Source: Proteobacteria bacterium ST_bin12
GTDB taxonomy: Bacteria; Pseudomonadota; Gammaproteobacteria; Burkholderiales; Methylophilaceae
Assembly: GCA_002083635.1 (NCBI GenBank)
Contig: MSXP01000003.1
Coordinates: 124,001 to 188,000, forward strand
DNA length: 64,000 nt
Reading direction: 5' to 3'
This document shows, piece after piece, positions 35,877 to 43,994 of this stretch. The notes below the pieces were generated by a model. It had not been told where the DNA came from and did no database searches. It worked only from the letters and a program-made list of their open reading frames with translations. Positions within the stretch are counted from its first letter, which is position 1. Every line of letters begins with the position of its first letter. The position numbers and the translations under genes are program-made.

Positions 35877-36464
35877 ATGGCAAGTTCTCAAGAATTATCA
35901 GATTTTTTGCGCGATGTAGAGCGCCGTGCTTTTAAGCAAACGGTCTACGCTGTGCGCGATGAACACACTGCGCTAGATATTGTGCAAGATTCTATGTTAA
36001 AGCTGGCTGAAAAATATGCCGATAAGCCTGTTACAGAGTATCCGATGTTATTTCAACGCATCTTGCAAAATACCATGCGCGATTTTTGGCGCAGACAAAA
36101 AGTACGCAACATGTGGACAACCTTGCTTTCGTCTTTTGGCGCTGGGCAAGACGGGGAAGAAGACCACGATCCACTCGATACCATTGATGTGGAAGATGAG
36201 TCTGAAAACCCAATGGCGCAACTTGAGCAAAGCCAGACCATGAAAATCATCGAAAAAGCGATTGAAAAACTACCTGCACGTCAACGTGAAGCCTTTATAT
36301 TGCGTTACTGGGAGGATATGGACGTTGCAGAAACCGCCGAGGTGATGGGCTGTTCACAAGGCAGTGTAAAAACACACTGCTCCCGTGCAGTACATACCCT
36401 TGCCGCCTTGTTAGAAAAGCAAGGCCTTGGCGCGCGCGCAATAGCACATTTAGGAGTAAAGTAA
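35877..36464 (+). CDS. RNA polymerase sigma factor, ECF (sigma-70 family)
   Basis: The 195-residue protein has region 2 (HTALDIVQDSMLKLAEKYAD ... PMLFQRILQNTMRDFWRRQK), an acidic linker (about 90-115), and region 4 (IEKLPARQREAFILRYWEDM, ETAEVMGCSQGSVKTHCSRA) as a helix-turn-helix. It directs RNA polymerase to a dedicated regulon, unknown here. The stop overlaps the start of the DUF3619 membrane protein (TAATG). That position is usual for an anti-sigma gene, and the next proteins in the cluster are DUF3106 and RDD, an order seen across Betaproteobacteria. Confidence 0.92.
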   Translation: MASSQELSDFLRDVERRAFKQTVYAVRDEHTALDIVQDSMLKLAEKYADKPVTEYPMLFQRILQNTMRDFWRRQKVRNMWTTLLSSFGAGQDGEEDHDPLDTIDVEDESENPMAQLEQSQTMKIIEKAIEKLPARQREAFILRYWEDMDVAETAEVMGCSQGSVKTHCSRAVHTLAALLEKQGLGARAIAHLGVK

Positions 36465-36886
36465 TGACAATGAACCCTTTAAATCTAGATAGTAATATGC
36501 AGCAAGATAACGAATTTAACGAAATGCAAGCTAAGCAAATTGGTAGCTTGCTCAATACGCATTCTGATTATTTGAGCATGCGCACATTAAAGCAGCTCGA
36601 AAACAGTAGAGAGCTTGCGGTAAAAGCACACACACAATATCAAACAGGTGTTGCAGTCAATCGAGATGGCACTATCAGCTATTTATTTTCTTGGGCTGAG
36701 CATCATCGCTTAGCTTCAACTGGGTTATTAATTGGTGCAATTTTTGCTGGATTTGTTTTGATGCAATCGCTCAATCAACAGTCTGAAAATGGCGATGCGT
36801 TTTTATTGGGCGCTGAATTGCCGCCAGAAGCTTTTGTGGATAGAGGCTTTGAGCCGCGACTAAATAATACGCATGCCAAGCTTTAA
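36464..36886 (+). CDS. DUF3619 membrane protein, possible anti-sigma factor
   Basis: The 140-residue protein has a soluble N-terminal part (about 1-80), one membrane helix (about residues 83-103, STGLLIGAIFAGFVLMQSL) and a short C-terminal tail outside. It is translationally coupled to the sigma factor gene by a one-base overlap. The topology, size and position all resemble anti-sigma factors, although no known anti-sigma domain is visible; that role is inference. A strong terminator follows immediately. Confidence 0.82.
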   Translation: MTMNPLNLDSNMQQDNEFNEMQAKQIGSLLNTHSDYLSMRTLKQLENSRELAVKAHTQYQTGVAVNRDGTISYLFSWAEHHRLASTGLLIGAIFAGFVLMQSLNQQSENGDAFLLGAELPPEAFVDRGFEPRLNNTHAKL

Positions 36887-36919
36887 GGTGTTGAAAGCGC
36901 GTGCTTTAATACCTTTTTT
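36885..36919 (+). terminator. Rho-independent terminator after DUF3619
   Basis: AAGGTGTTGAAAGC (36885-36898) pairs with GCTTTAATACCTT (36903-36915) around a GCGT loop, with one G-U pair and one bulged G. T residues follow to 36919. It separates the sigma/DUF3619 pair from the DUF3106 gene. Confidence 0.75.
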
Positions 36920-37011
36920 GACAAAAAACAGTGTTCAAAAGACACGACAGAAAATATAGAATGCAGTATAGAAAAATTCAACGTGAAATATCTAGAGAAA
37001 TAAATAGTGAT

Positions 37012-37521
37012 ATGAGCAAAGCTTTATTATTGTTATTGCTGGTAGTTGGCAATTTACACGCACAACAAAACACGTATTTCGTCGAGCCTGCCCAGTTGGC
37101 GATGGGGGATATCGGCAATATTAAATCGTCGTTTTCAGGCATTGATAGCAATGATGCCCAAGTTAAAAATTGGTCTGAATTGTCAGAGGAGCAGCGTAAA
37201 GTGCTAGCGCCTTTGAGTTCTGAATGGGATAGTTTGCGTCCGTGGCAACGTGAAAAAATGTTGGATATTGCAGCCGATTATCCAAAAATGGATGCGCAAA
37301 AACAGAAGCGTGTACAAAAAAGATTAAACAGCTGGAGTCGCATGACGCCATATGAGCGTGAAAATGCGCGTAAACGTTATCAACAATTTGATGCCTTAAG
37401 CCCAGAAAAAAAAGATGAAGTGCGCAAAAAATGGGCAGACTACCAAAAGCTATCAGAAGTGGAACGCGAAAAACTGCGTAAAGAATCACCAGAGCTAGAT
37501 TACACGTCTGATTTAGAATAG
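37012..37521 (+). CDS. DUF3106 domain protein, exported
   Basis: From this start the protein has 169 residues, beginning with a clear signal peptide (LLLLLLVVGNLHAQQ) and continuing with a helical DUF3106 region containing repeated units around a Trp: LSEEQRKVLAPLSSEWDSL, LRPWQREKMLDIAADYPKM, MTPYERENARKRYQQFDAL, LSPEKKDEVRKKWADYQKL. The frame is open to an ATG at 36931, but that would place 27 mostly charged residues before the signal, so I prefer the internal ATG. Function is unknown; the highly charged repeats suggest a periplasmic adaptor or chaperone-like helical protein. Confidence 0.82.
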   Translation: MSKALLLLLLVVGNLHAQQNTYFVEPAQLAMGDIGNIKSSFSGIDSNDAQVKNWSELSEEQRKVLAPLSSEWDSLRPWQREKMLDIAADYPKMDAQKQKRVQKRLNSWSRMTPYERENARKRYQQFDALSPEKKDEVRKKWADYQKLSEVEREKLRKESPELDYTSDLE

Positions 37522-37544
37522 ACTTTTGCAATAATTTTAATGCG

Positions 37545-37577
37545 AAGCCCGCTAATATTAAATTGCGGGCTTTTTTC
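37545..37577 (+). terminator. Rho-independent terminator after DUF3106
   Basis: AAGCCCGC (37545-37552) and GCGGGCTT (37565-37572) form an 8-bp stem with a 12-base loop, followed by TTTTTCTTG. It lies between the DUF3106 and RDD genes. Confidence 0.85.
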
Positions 37578-37608
37578 TTGCCAATATTTTAAAACTTAAC
37601 CGAATAAA

Positions 37609-38061
37609 ATGACCGAAAAACCGACCAGCACAGTCGATGTGCACGATAAGATTAGCTATTTTAGATTGCTGGCCGCTTGCGTTTATGAGCTGCTTTTATT
37701 GATTGCGCTGTGGTTTATCAGTGCGTGGATTTTTGTGGTTTTATTTGGCGATGCCACACAATCGTATAAGCGTTTACTTTTGCAGATTTCACTATGGCTA
37801 GTGACGGGCGCTTATTTTGTATGGTGTTGGCGCAAAAGTGGGCAAACATTGGCAATGCAAACTTGGAGAATAAAACTGGTTAATCAAGCTGGCATGCCGC
37901 TTAATACCAAGCAGGCAATGTTGCGATATATCTTGGCAAGCGCATCTGCGTTCATTTTTGGCTTGGGCTTTTTATGGGCTTTGGTGGATAAAAACCGGTT
38001 ATATTTACACGATAAAATACTGAAGTCACATTTTATTCATGCTAAAAAATCGGTTAAGTAG
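37609..38061 (+). CDS. RDD family membrane protein
   Basis: The 150-residue protein has three to four membrane helices, with the RDD-type start (FRLLAACVYELLLLIALWF) where the usual Arg-Asp pair is relaxed. The mid-region QTLAMQTWRIKLVNQAGMPL and end ALVDKNRLYLHDKI are typical. RDD proteins are small inner-membrane proteins whose function is mostly unknown; some transport ions. The adjacent stop codons of this gene and convergent lptG are contiguous. Confidence 0.88.
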   Translation: MTEKPTSTVDVHDKISYFRLLAACVYELLLLIALWFISAWIFVVLFGDATQSYKRLLLQISLWLVTGAYFVWCWRKSGQTLAMQTWRIKLVNQAGMPLNTKQAMLRYILASASAFIFGLGFLWALVDKNRLYLHDKILKSHFIHAKKSVK

Positions 38062-39153
38062 TTAGCGCCGTTCTACCAAAAACAGCATACTCAAGCCAGC
38101 AAGCAAGAATAAAATAGTTGGAATAATCGCACTCATTAGTGGTGGCCAGTCGTTTAGTACGCCTAAATGAATAAACACGCGATTCATAATTTGATAGACA
38201 ACGCCTAGCAACACGCCGATAAAAATTTTGGTACTAGTGCCGTCTGAACGTTGCTGTAAAAAACCAAACGGCAGGGCCAAAACAACCATCACCATGCAGG
38301 CAAGTGGATAAATCATTTTTGCCCACAGCGCTACTTCGTAGCGAGTAGTTTTTTGTTTATTGGCGTCTAAGTGGTTGATAAATGAATACAAATTCCAAGC
38401 AGACATTTTTTCTGGCGCAACCAGTAATACGTTAAGCAGCTCTGGACGAATCAGGGATTTCCAATTCGCCTCATTAAAAAACTGGGTTTGGATATTGTTT
38501 TGTTTAATTTCTTTAAACGTATTGAATTTGGTTTGTGTCACCTTAGATAAGCGCCAGCGTTCATCTTCAAAAGCACCATTTTTGGCATTGCTGATGCTAC
38601 GCAATCTAAAATTCTCATCAAACTCATAGATGTGAATATTAAGCAAACTGGCATCTGGCAAAACAGTTTCTACATTGACAAAGCTTTTTGCATCTTTTAC
38701 CCACAAACCAGTTTTAAAGTCTTGTGCAATCACAGAGTCGGTGGCTTTAATGCGCATGCGTTGCGCCATTTTTTCGCTGATTGGCGTGATTAACTCGCCA
38801 ACAAAAAACGTGACGATGGTGAACAAAAAGCCAACTTTAATCAAAATCCAGCCAATATTAACCACTGAAACGCCGCTTACGCGCATCACCACTAGTTCTG
38901 AGTTACGCGCTAATGTACCAAGGCTATACATCATGCCAACCAAAACGGCTACAGGTACTACCTCGTAGATATGACCGGGAACGCTCAGCAGAACAAATAT
39001 CAGCATAGTGCTGATGTCATAATCGCCACGACCAAGCGTATCTAGCTCTTGAATCAAGTCAAAAAATGAGAATAAGGCTAATAAGCCCAGCATAATCATT
39101 AAAATGTTAACGCTAGTTTCTTGCCAAAAATAGCGATTAAGAATTTTCATCAT
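38062..39153 (-). CDS. lptG: LPS export ABC transporter permease LptG
   Basis: The 363-residue permease has six membrane helices around a large periplasmic beta-jellyroll domain (about 130-265). The N-terminal YFWQETSVNILMIMLGLLALFSFFD and the cytoplasmic GTLARNSELVVMRVSGVSV coupling segment are characteristic. With LptF and LptB it forms the inner-membrane complex that extracts lipopolysaccharide. It lies 22 bases downstream of lptF. Distinguished from LptF by order and by the longer final helices. Confidence 0.93.
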   Translation of the reverse strand: MMKILNRYFWQETSVNILMIMLGLLALFSFFDLIQELDTLGRGDYDISTMLIFVLLSVPGHIYEVVPVAVLVGMMYSLGTLARNSELVVMRVSGVSVVNIGWILIKVGFLFTIVTFFVGELITPISEKMAQRMRIKATDSVIAQDFKTGLWVKDAKSFVNVETVLPDASLLNIHIYEFDENFRLRSISNAKNGAFEDERWRLSKVTQTKFNTFKEIKQNNIQTQFFNEANWKSLIRPELLNVLLVAPEKMSAWNLYSFINHLDANKQKTTRYEVALWAKMIYPLACMVMVVLALPFGFLQQRSDGTSTKIFIGVLLGVVYQIMNRVFIHLGVLNDWPPLMSAIIPTILFLLAGLSMLFLVERR

Positions 39154-39175
39154 GACAACTCGATAGTGATAATGG

Positions 39176-40291
39176 TTACTTCTTAAAGCGTAGGCTAGGC
39201 CAAAAAGCGGTCAAAAACAGTGGCATAATCGGCAGCAAATAAGTGCGGCGGTAGTACATATACACAGCTAAAATCAAGAAAAATAAATGAACTGGCCACA
39301 AACCAATTGTCGTGCTGAGGCGCCCTTGTGTGACCCAAGCCTGAAAAATACTTAAAATATTGTTATAAATAATATAAATCAGTAATGCAAACATTAAGTT
39401 AAGCGAGCGACCCGCACGCGGGTCAACAAAGCTTAGTGGTACAGCTAACACGACTAATATAAGCGCTGATATCGGAATAGCTAAGCGCCACTGCAACTCT
39501 GCAACATCAGCTGGAGATTGGCTGTTTAATAATGCTTGGGTGGATCTTGCATTCGTTTTGTTTGGTTCACGCGCCACCTCTTTGGTTTCTATGCGAATGG
39601 CGTATCGCTCAAATTCGGTTGTTGATACTTCAGCGCTGTCTGGTTTTCCTTCATAGCGGCGACCTTTTTCGAGCACAATAAAATTATCCCCGTTTTTGGC
39701 TTTTTCACGGCCCCCTTCAGATGCGACAACAACGCCCGTTTTTTGATGTTGCGTGGATTGCACAAAAATGTTTTTAACCACATTGCCAAGTTCATCAAAG
39801 CTTTCTATAAAATAAACGCGCTCGCCGCCGTTAGATTCTTTAAAAACGCCAGGCGCGATCGAAGCAAGTTCATCACGACTTTTAAGCTGAACACTATAAT
39901 CCTCTACTTTTTGTGTCGCCCAAGGCATCACCAAAAAGCTTAGTAGCGAAACAATAATAACAACGGGAATCGCAAAATTGAGAATCGGTCGTATCCATTG
40001 GTTAATACTTAATCCTGAGCTAAACCATACCGCCATTTCAGAATCGCGATGCCAACGTGTAAGCGTGAGTAGCACGCTTAGAAAAATAGTCAGCGATAAA
40101 ATCATGGGCAGGAACTTAACCATGTTAAAGCCCAACAAAGTAGTGATAGCATCATTTGGCAAAGAACCTTTCGATGCTAATCGCACAAGGTAGCCAGCCC
40201 GCTGCGCAATCACAATGCCCAATAGTATAAAAAATAGCGCACCAGCGGTATTAATGAGCTCATGCAATAATGATTTTTTGAATATACGCAA
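39176..40291 (-). CDS. lptF: LPS export ABC transporter permease LptF
   Basis: The 371-residue protein has the YjgP/YjgQ layout: six membrane helices, a coupling loop WHRDSEMAVWFSSGLSINQW, and a periplasmic jellyroll domain (about 130-255). The start MRIFKKSLLHELINTAGALFF resembles known LptF proteins. Together with LptG it forms the two-permease unit of the LPS extractor; the ATPase LptB is not in this window. It is divergent from pepA across 135 bases, the common proteobacterial arrangement. Confidence 0.93.
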   Translation of the reverse strand: MRIFKKSLLHELINTAGALFFILLGIVIAQRAGYLVRLASKGSLPNDAITTLLGFNMVKFLPMILSLTIFLSVLLTLTRWHRDSEMAVWFSSGLSINQWIRPILNFAIPVVIIVSLLSFLVMPWATQKVEDYSVQLKSRDELASIAPGVFKESNGGERVYFIESFDELGNVVKNIFVQSTQHQKTGVVVASEGGREKAKNGDNFIVLEKGRRYEGKPDSAEVSTTEFERYAIRIETKEVAREPNKTNARSTQALLNSQSPADVAELQWRLAIPISALILVVLAVPLSFVDPRAGRSLNLMFALLIYIIYNNILSIFQAWVTQGRLSTTIGLWPVHLFFLILAVYMYYRRTYLLPIMPLFLTAFWPSLRFKK

Positions 40292-40384
40292 TTTAATATT
40301 GTTCCAATTTAGGCTTTGATTTCACCTAAAAACGCTGGATAATTGGTTAAAACGAATTAAATAAATAAAAGCTTAATATTTTAA

Positions 40385-40416
40385 TAGCTTTAAATCTAAA
40401 TAGCTTCGAATCTAAA
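40385..40416 (+). repeat. Tandem 16-bp imperfect repeat in the pepA leader
   Basis: TAGCTTTAAATCTAAA (40385-40400) is followed directly by TAGCTTCGAATCTAAA (40401-40416), differing at two bases, just before the AAAAGGA ribosome-binding site of pepA. This may be a simple duplication or a binding site. Confidence 0.6.
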
Positions 40417-40426
40417 AGGACTAGCA

Positions 40427-41905
40427 ATGGAATTTAGCATAAAAAACGGAAATCCTGAAAAACAACGCTCAGATTGCGCCATTGTAGGCGTATTTGAAGG
40501 CAATAAATTAAGTGATGCCGCAAAAGAATTGGATAAAGCTTCAGATAAAGCCATTTCGACTGTTTTAAAAAATGGGGATTTTGAAGGTAAATTGAATTCA
40601 TGCTTGGTATTGCATCAGCTAAGTGGTATTGAAGCCAGCCGCGTGATGTTGGTGGGTTTGGGTAAGCAAGATGAATTTACCGAAAAGCAATATCGCCAAG
40701 CTGTCCGTGCCGCCGTTAAAGCACTACCTAAAGGCGTCGCGCATGCCAGCCTGTTTTTAGCTGAAATTGCTATTAAAAAATCCAATACTCATAGCAAAGT
40801 AGCGCAATTGGTAGAAGTTGTCTTGGATGCGACTTATCAAGTAAACGCAATTAAGGCCAAAAAAGCAGACCCAGTTGCTTTAACTAAAGTAACGATTCAT
40901 GTGGATAAAGCCGATAACGCTGACGCTGAGTCTGCGATTAAACAGGGCGCTGCTATTGCGGCTGGCGTTACGGTAGCTAAAGATTTAGGCAATTTGCCAC
41001 CAAATATTTGTACGCCAACCTATTTGGGTGAGCAAGCTAAGCTAATGGCAAAGCAATACGGTTTTAAAGTAGAGGTTTTAGAGCGCGCTGAAATTGAAAA
41101 ATTGGGTATGGGCTCATTTTTGGGCGTTGCGCAGGGTAGCGTAGAGCCGCCACGCTTGATTGTGCTGCAACATTTAAAAGGTAAAAAATCGCAAAAACCA
41201 GTAGTGCTGGTGGGTAAAGGTATTACCTTTGACACAGGCGGTATTTCATTAAAACCAGGTGGTGATATGGATGAGATGAAATACGATATGTGTGGCGCGG
41301 CCAGCGTGCTGGGCACCTTTAAAGCGATTGGTGAGATGGATTTAGCCATCAATGTGGTGGCTGTAATTCCAACTTGCGAAAACATGCCAGATGCAGGCGC
41401 GATTAAACCGGGTGATATTCTGACATCAATGGCAGGCTTAACCATTGAAGTGCTGAATACCGATGCAGAAGGCCGTTTAATTTTATGTGATGCGCTGACT
41501 TACGCAGAGCGTTTTGAGCCAAGTGCGGTGGTAGATATTGCCACTTTAACTGGCGCATGTGTGATTGCCTTGGGCCATCATCCGAGTGCTGTATTCAGTA
41601 ATAAAGATGCGCTTGCCAAAGAATTGTTAGAAGCTGGCGAAGCTGCGCACGATAGAGCTTGGCATATGCCGTTATGGGAAGAGTTTCAAAGCCAGCTAGA
41701 CAGCAATTTTGCTGATATGGCGAACATTGGCGGACGTGCTGGCGGTAGCATCACTGCTGCTTGCTTTTTATCTCGCTTCGCTAAAAAGTATGATTGGGCG
41801 CATTTGGATATTGCTGGCACAGCATGGAAAAGCGGCAAAGAAAAAGGTGGTACAGGCCGCCCAGTGCCTTTGCTGTCCACTTTTTTGATTCAGCGCGCTG
41901 GTTAA
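40427..41905 (+). CDS. pepA: Leucyl aminopeptidase (M17 family)
   Basis: The 492-residue two-domain enzyme removes N-terminal residues from peptides. The N-terminal domain (1-160) is followed by the di-zinc catalytic domain: LVGKGITFDTGGISLKPGGD with the catalytic Lys, and NTDAEGRLILCDALTYAE, the M17 signature with its metal ligands and Arg. The length and motifs are normal. In E. coli the same protein (XerA) also binds DNA. It precedes holC by 31 bases, an order widely conserved in proteobacteria. Confidence 0.96.
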   Translation: MEFSIKNGNPEKQRSDCAIVGVFEGNKLSDAAKELDKASDKAISTVLKNGDFEGKLNSCLVLHQLSGIEASRVMLVGLGKQDEFTEKQYRQAVRAAVKALPKGVAHASLFLAEIAIKKSNTHSKVAQLVEVVLDATYQVNAIKAKKADPVALTKVTIHVDKADNADAESAIKQGAAIAAGVTVAKDLGNLPPNICTPTYLGEQAKLMAKQYGFKVEVLERAEIEKLGMGSFLGVAQGSVEPPRLIVLQHLKGKKSQKPVVLVGKGITFDTGGISLKPGGDMDEMKYDMCGAASVLGTFKAIGEMDLAINVVAVIPTCENMPDAGAIKPGDILTSMAGLTIEVLNTDAEGRLILCDALTYAERFEPSAVVDIATLTGACVIALGHHPSAVFSNKDALAKELLEAGEAAHDRAWHMPLWEEFQSQLDSNFADMANIGGRAGGSITAACFLSRFAKKYDWAHLDIAGTAWKSGKEKGGTGRPVPLLSTFLIQRAG

Positions 41906-41936
41906 GATATAAAAGCTCAGAAGTTAAGCAATTAGC

Positions 41937-42410
41937 ATGACCAAAATTGAGTTTTATTCTAACGTTGCCAATAAGCCAGATTTGCTAACAGGTTTGGTGG
42001 AAAGAGCCTTGCTAAAACTCAGGCAAGTAACTGTTTTTGTAGAAGATATCGCTAGTGCAGCGCAGACGTCTCAGTGGTTATGGCAACAGCAAGCGAGCAG
42101 TTTTTTGCCACATGTTGTGGCTAATCATGAGCATGCGACAAAAACGCCTGTGATTATTGTTTGCAAAAATAATACATTAGGGAAGGCAGATAGCGTTACC
42201 CAAGATGAGTTGCTGATTAACTTAACCACTCAAGAGCCGCCATTTTTTAGTCGCTTTACGCATTTGGTCGAGATGGTTGGCGATGATGAATCCGATAAGC
42301 AAAATGGGCGTCTTCGCTATAAGTTTTATCGCGATAGAGGCTATGAAATTCAGCATATTGATTATGCCAAACAAGCCGAACAAACATTAACAGCGCTAAG
42401 CGCGGAATAG
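41937..42410 (+). CDS. holC: DNA polymerase III chi subunit
   Basis: The 157-residue protein fits HolC: KIEFYSNVANKPDLLTGLVE at the N terminus, LWQQQASSFLPHVVAN in the middle, and the C-terminal FYRDRGYEIQHIDY. Chi links the clamp loader to single-strand DNA binding protein at the replication fork. The distance from pepA is 31 bases, and the next gene starts 8 bases after its stop, so all three probably share a transcript. Confidence 0.9.
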   Translation: MTKIEFYSNVANKPDLLTGLVERALLKLRQVTVFVEDIASAAQTSQWLWQQQASSFLPHVVANHEHATKTPVIIVCKNNTLGKADSVTQDELLINLTTQEPPFFSRFTHLVEMVGDDESDKQNGRLRYKFYRDRGYEIQHIDYAKQAEQTLTALSAE

Positions 42411-42418
42411 AGATTACT

Positions 42419-43384
42419 TTGACCGATAATTCATCATTAGATAGCAAAATTCCAGTGCTGACAGAGGTGTATCAGCCAAAAGCCAAGGCTGAACCCCAAG
42501 CAAATCGGCAAACAGACCCAACTTTAGGTATTACGCCTGAGCTTATTGCACGCGTAACAAGCCATGTTAGACCAAGACTAGAAGCAGAAATCATGCAGGC
42601 AGTGTTAGAGAATTTGCGCGACACGCTTAAAAAAGATTTGATACAAGACTTACAATCTGAGGTAGGCAAGACCAAGCTAACCATTGAAGCCAATGTGAGT
42701 GATTTTGTAGATAAAACAAAAGCTGACCTTAAAACCGAATTGCCCCGTATGTATCAAGCCAGTGCAGATTTAGTACATGCTAGCTTGCAAGAAAAAATTA
42801 CGGTGTTACAAACAAGTGCGGTTACTAAAGCGGATCGATTGCTGTCAGATGTGATGCAGTCAACCACTCATGCGGCAACCGCTGAAATTAACACTTATGT
42901 AGAAGCCCTTAAAACAGAAACAACAGAGCGAGTTGCAGCCGAATTGACGCAAGAGATGCAAGCTTTTCAGAGTGCATCCTTGCAGCAACAGCAAACGCAG
43001 GCTAATGACGCGCTGACGAATGTTTACCAAGATATTTCTGAGCAAGCCAAGCAAGCGCTGCAACAACATATGCAAACCATACAGCATGAAGCTTTAACGC
43101 AAGTGCGAAATGACTTAAATGCAGCCATGCCCGATATATACGCAGCAGCAGTCAATGAAGTGAGGGAAAGGTTTGTGGAAGAAATGAATGTACAAACTTT
43201 GTCATTAAAAGAAGACTTTTTAGCAAGAGTGAATGGCCATTTGCCAGCAGTACAAGAAGTGTTAAGCGATAATATCCAGCAGATTTTAGCTAGCGCATTA
43301 CCGGCGCTTGAGCAAGATTTAAGGTTGCAATTAACGGAAGAATTACAACAATTATTGTTGAAGGTGAAGTTTGTATTGCCTTGA
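42419..43384 (+). CDS. Long coiled-coil protein of unknown function (DUF2486-like position)
   Basis: The 321-residue acidic protein starts at TTG; no nearby ATG gives the same conserved beginning. After SSLDSKIPVLTEVYQPKAKA it is almost entirely predicted coiled coil or long helix, rich in Gln, Glu, Ala and Leu, from about residue 40 to 320, with no signal peptide or membrane segment. The IPVLTEV start and place right after holC resemble DUF2486 proteins of Burkholderia, which is a weak match. The role is unknown; it could be a filament- or phasin-like cytoplasmic protein. It nearly touches convergent gcvH (2 bases). Confidence 0.72.
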   Translation: MTDNSSLDSKIPVLTEVYQPKAKAEPQANRQTDPTLGITPELIARVTSHVRPRLEAEIMQAVLENLRDTLKKDLIQDLQSEVGKTKLTIEANVSDFVDKTKADLKTELPRMYQASADLVHASLQEKITVLQTSAVTKADRLLSDVMQSTTHAATAEINTYVEALKTETTERVAAELTQEMQAFQSASLQQQQTQANDALTNVYQDISEQAKQALQQHMQTIQHEALTQVRNDLNAAMPDIYAAAVNEVRERFVEEMNVQTLSLKEDFLARVNGHLPAVQEVLSDNIQQILASALPALEQDLRLQLTEELQQLLLKVKFVLP

Positions 43385-43386
43385 TT

Positions 43387-43767
43387 TTATTGCTTAATTA
43401 AATCTACATACGCAGCTGCTGTTAAAAAATGCCCAATTTCCGCATCATTTAAAGGTTTAAATTTAAATATCCAAGCAGAATAAGGTTTTTCGTTAATATT
43501 TTCTGGTGCATTGAGTAATGCATCGTTAATTTCAGTGACAACACCGTCCATTGGCGCATGCAAGTCAGAGCCTGTTTTAACAGATTCTACAACACCGCAA
43601 GCAACGCCGACTTGTATGCTATCACCAATATTTGGCGGCTGAATAAAAACAATGTCACCCAATAAATCCTGCGCATAATCGGTAATGCCAGCAAGCCATT
43701 CGCCAGTAGTCGACTTGCTCACCCATAAATGTTCAGTGGTGTAATGATAGGTATCAGGAGATTTCAT
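43387..43767 (-). CDS. gcvH: Glycine cleavage H-like lipoyl protein
   Basis: The 126-residue lipoyl domain protein shows YTTEHLWV, ITDYAQDLLGDIVFIQPP, the lipoylation site ESVKTGSD (Lys64) and NEKPYSAWIFKF. In the glycine cleavage system it shuttles the aminomethyl group between P, T and L proteins. No gcvT or gcvP lies within the window, so it is either encoded apart from its partners or used as a lipoate carrier in another process. The start is the first ATG. Confidence 0.92.
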   Translation of the reverse strand: MKSPDTYHYTTEHLWVSKSTTGEWLAGITDYAQDLLGDIVFIQPPNIGDSIQVGVACGVVESVKTGSDLHAPMDGVVTEINDALLNAPENINEKPYSAWIFKFKPLNDAEIGHFLTAAAYVDLIKQ

Positions 43768-43994
43768 TATTTATGATGTAGTGAAATAGAAGAATTATCG
43801 ATATTTTCTCATATCAACTGTATTTGTCACCAACTTTAATGTTTAAGTTGCATCTAACTTTTATGTGCATGTGTCAAAAAAGCCTAATTACAAAGAATGT
43901 TAATATTAATTTTATAAATATGCGCTAAGTTAATGACAAATAAACATTTTTTATATATTATTTGTCTAGACGGTGTTGAATTAAAGGTTGTATC

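Noticed and set aside
36918..36960. TTGACA followed by TATAGA ahead of the DUF3106 gene
   Set aside because: The spacing between the boxes is 31 bases, far too long for a sigma-70 promoter, and TTGACA overlaps the terminator T-run.
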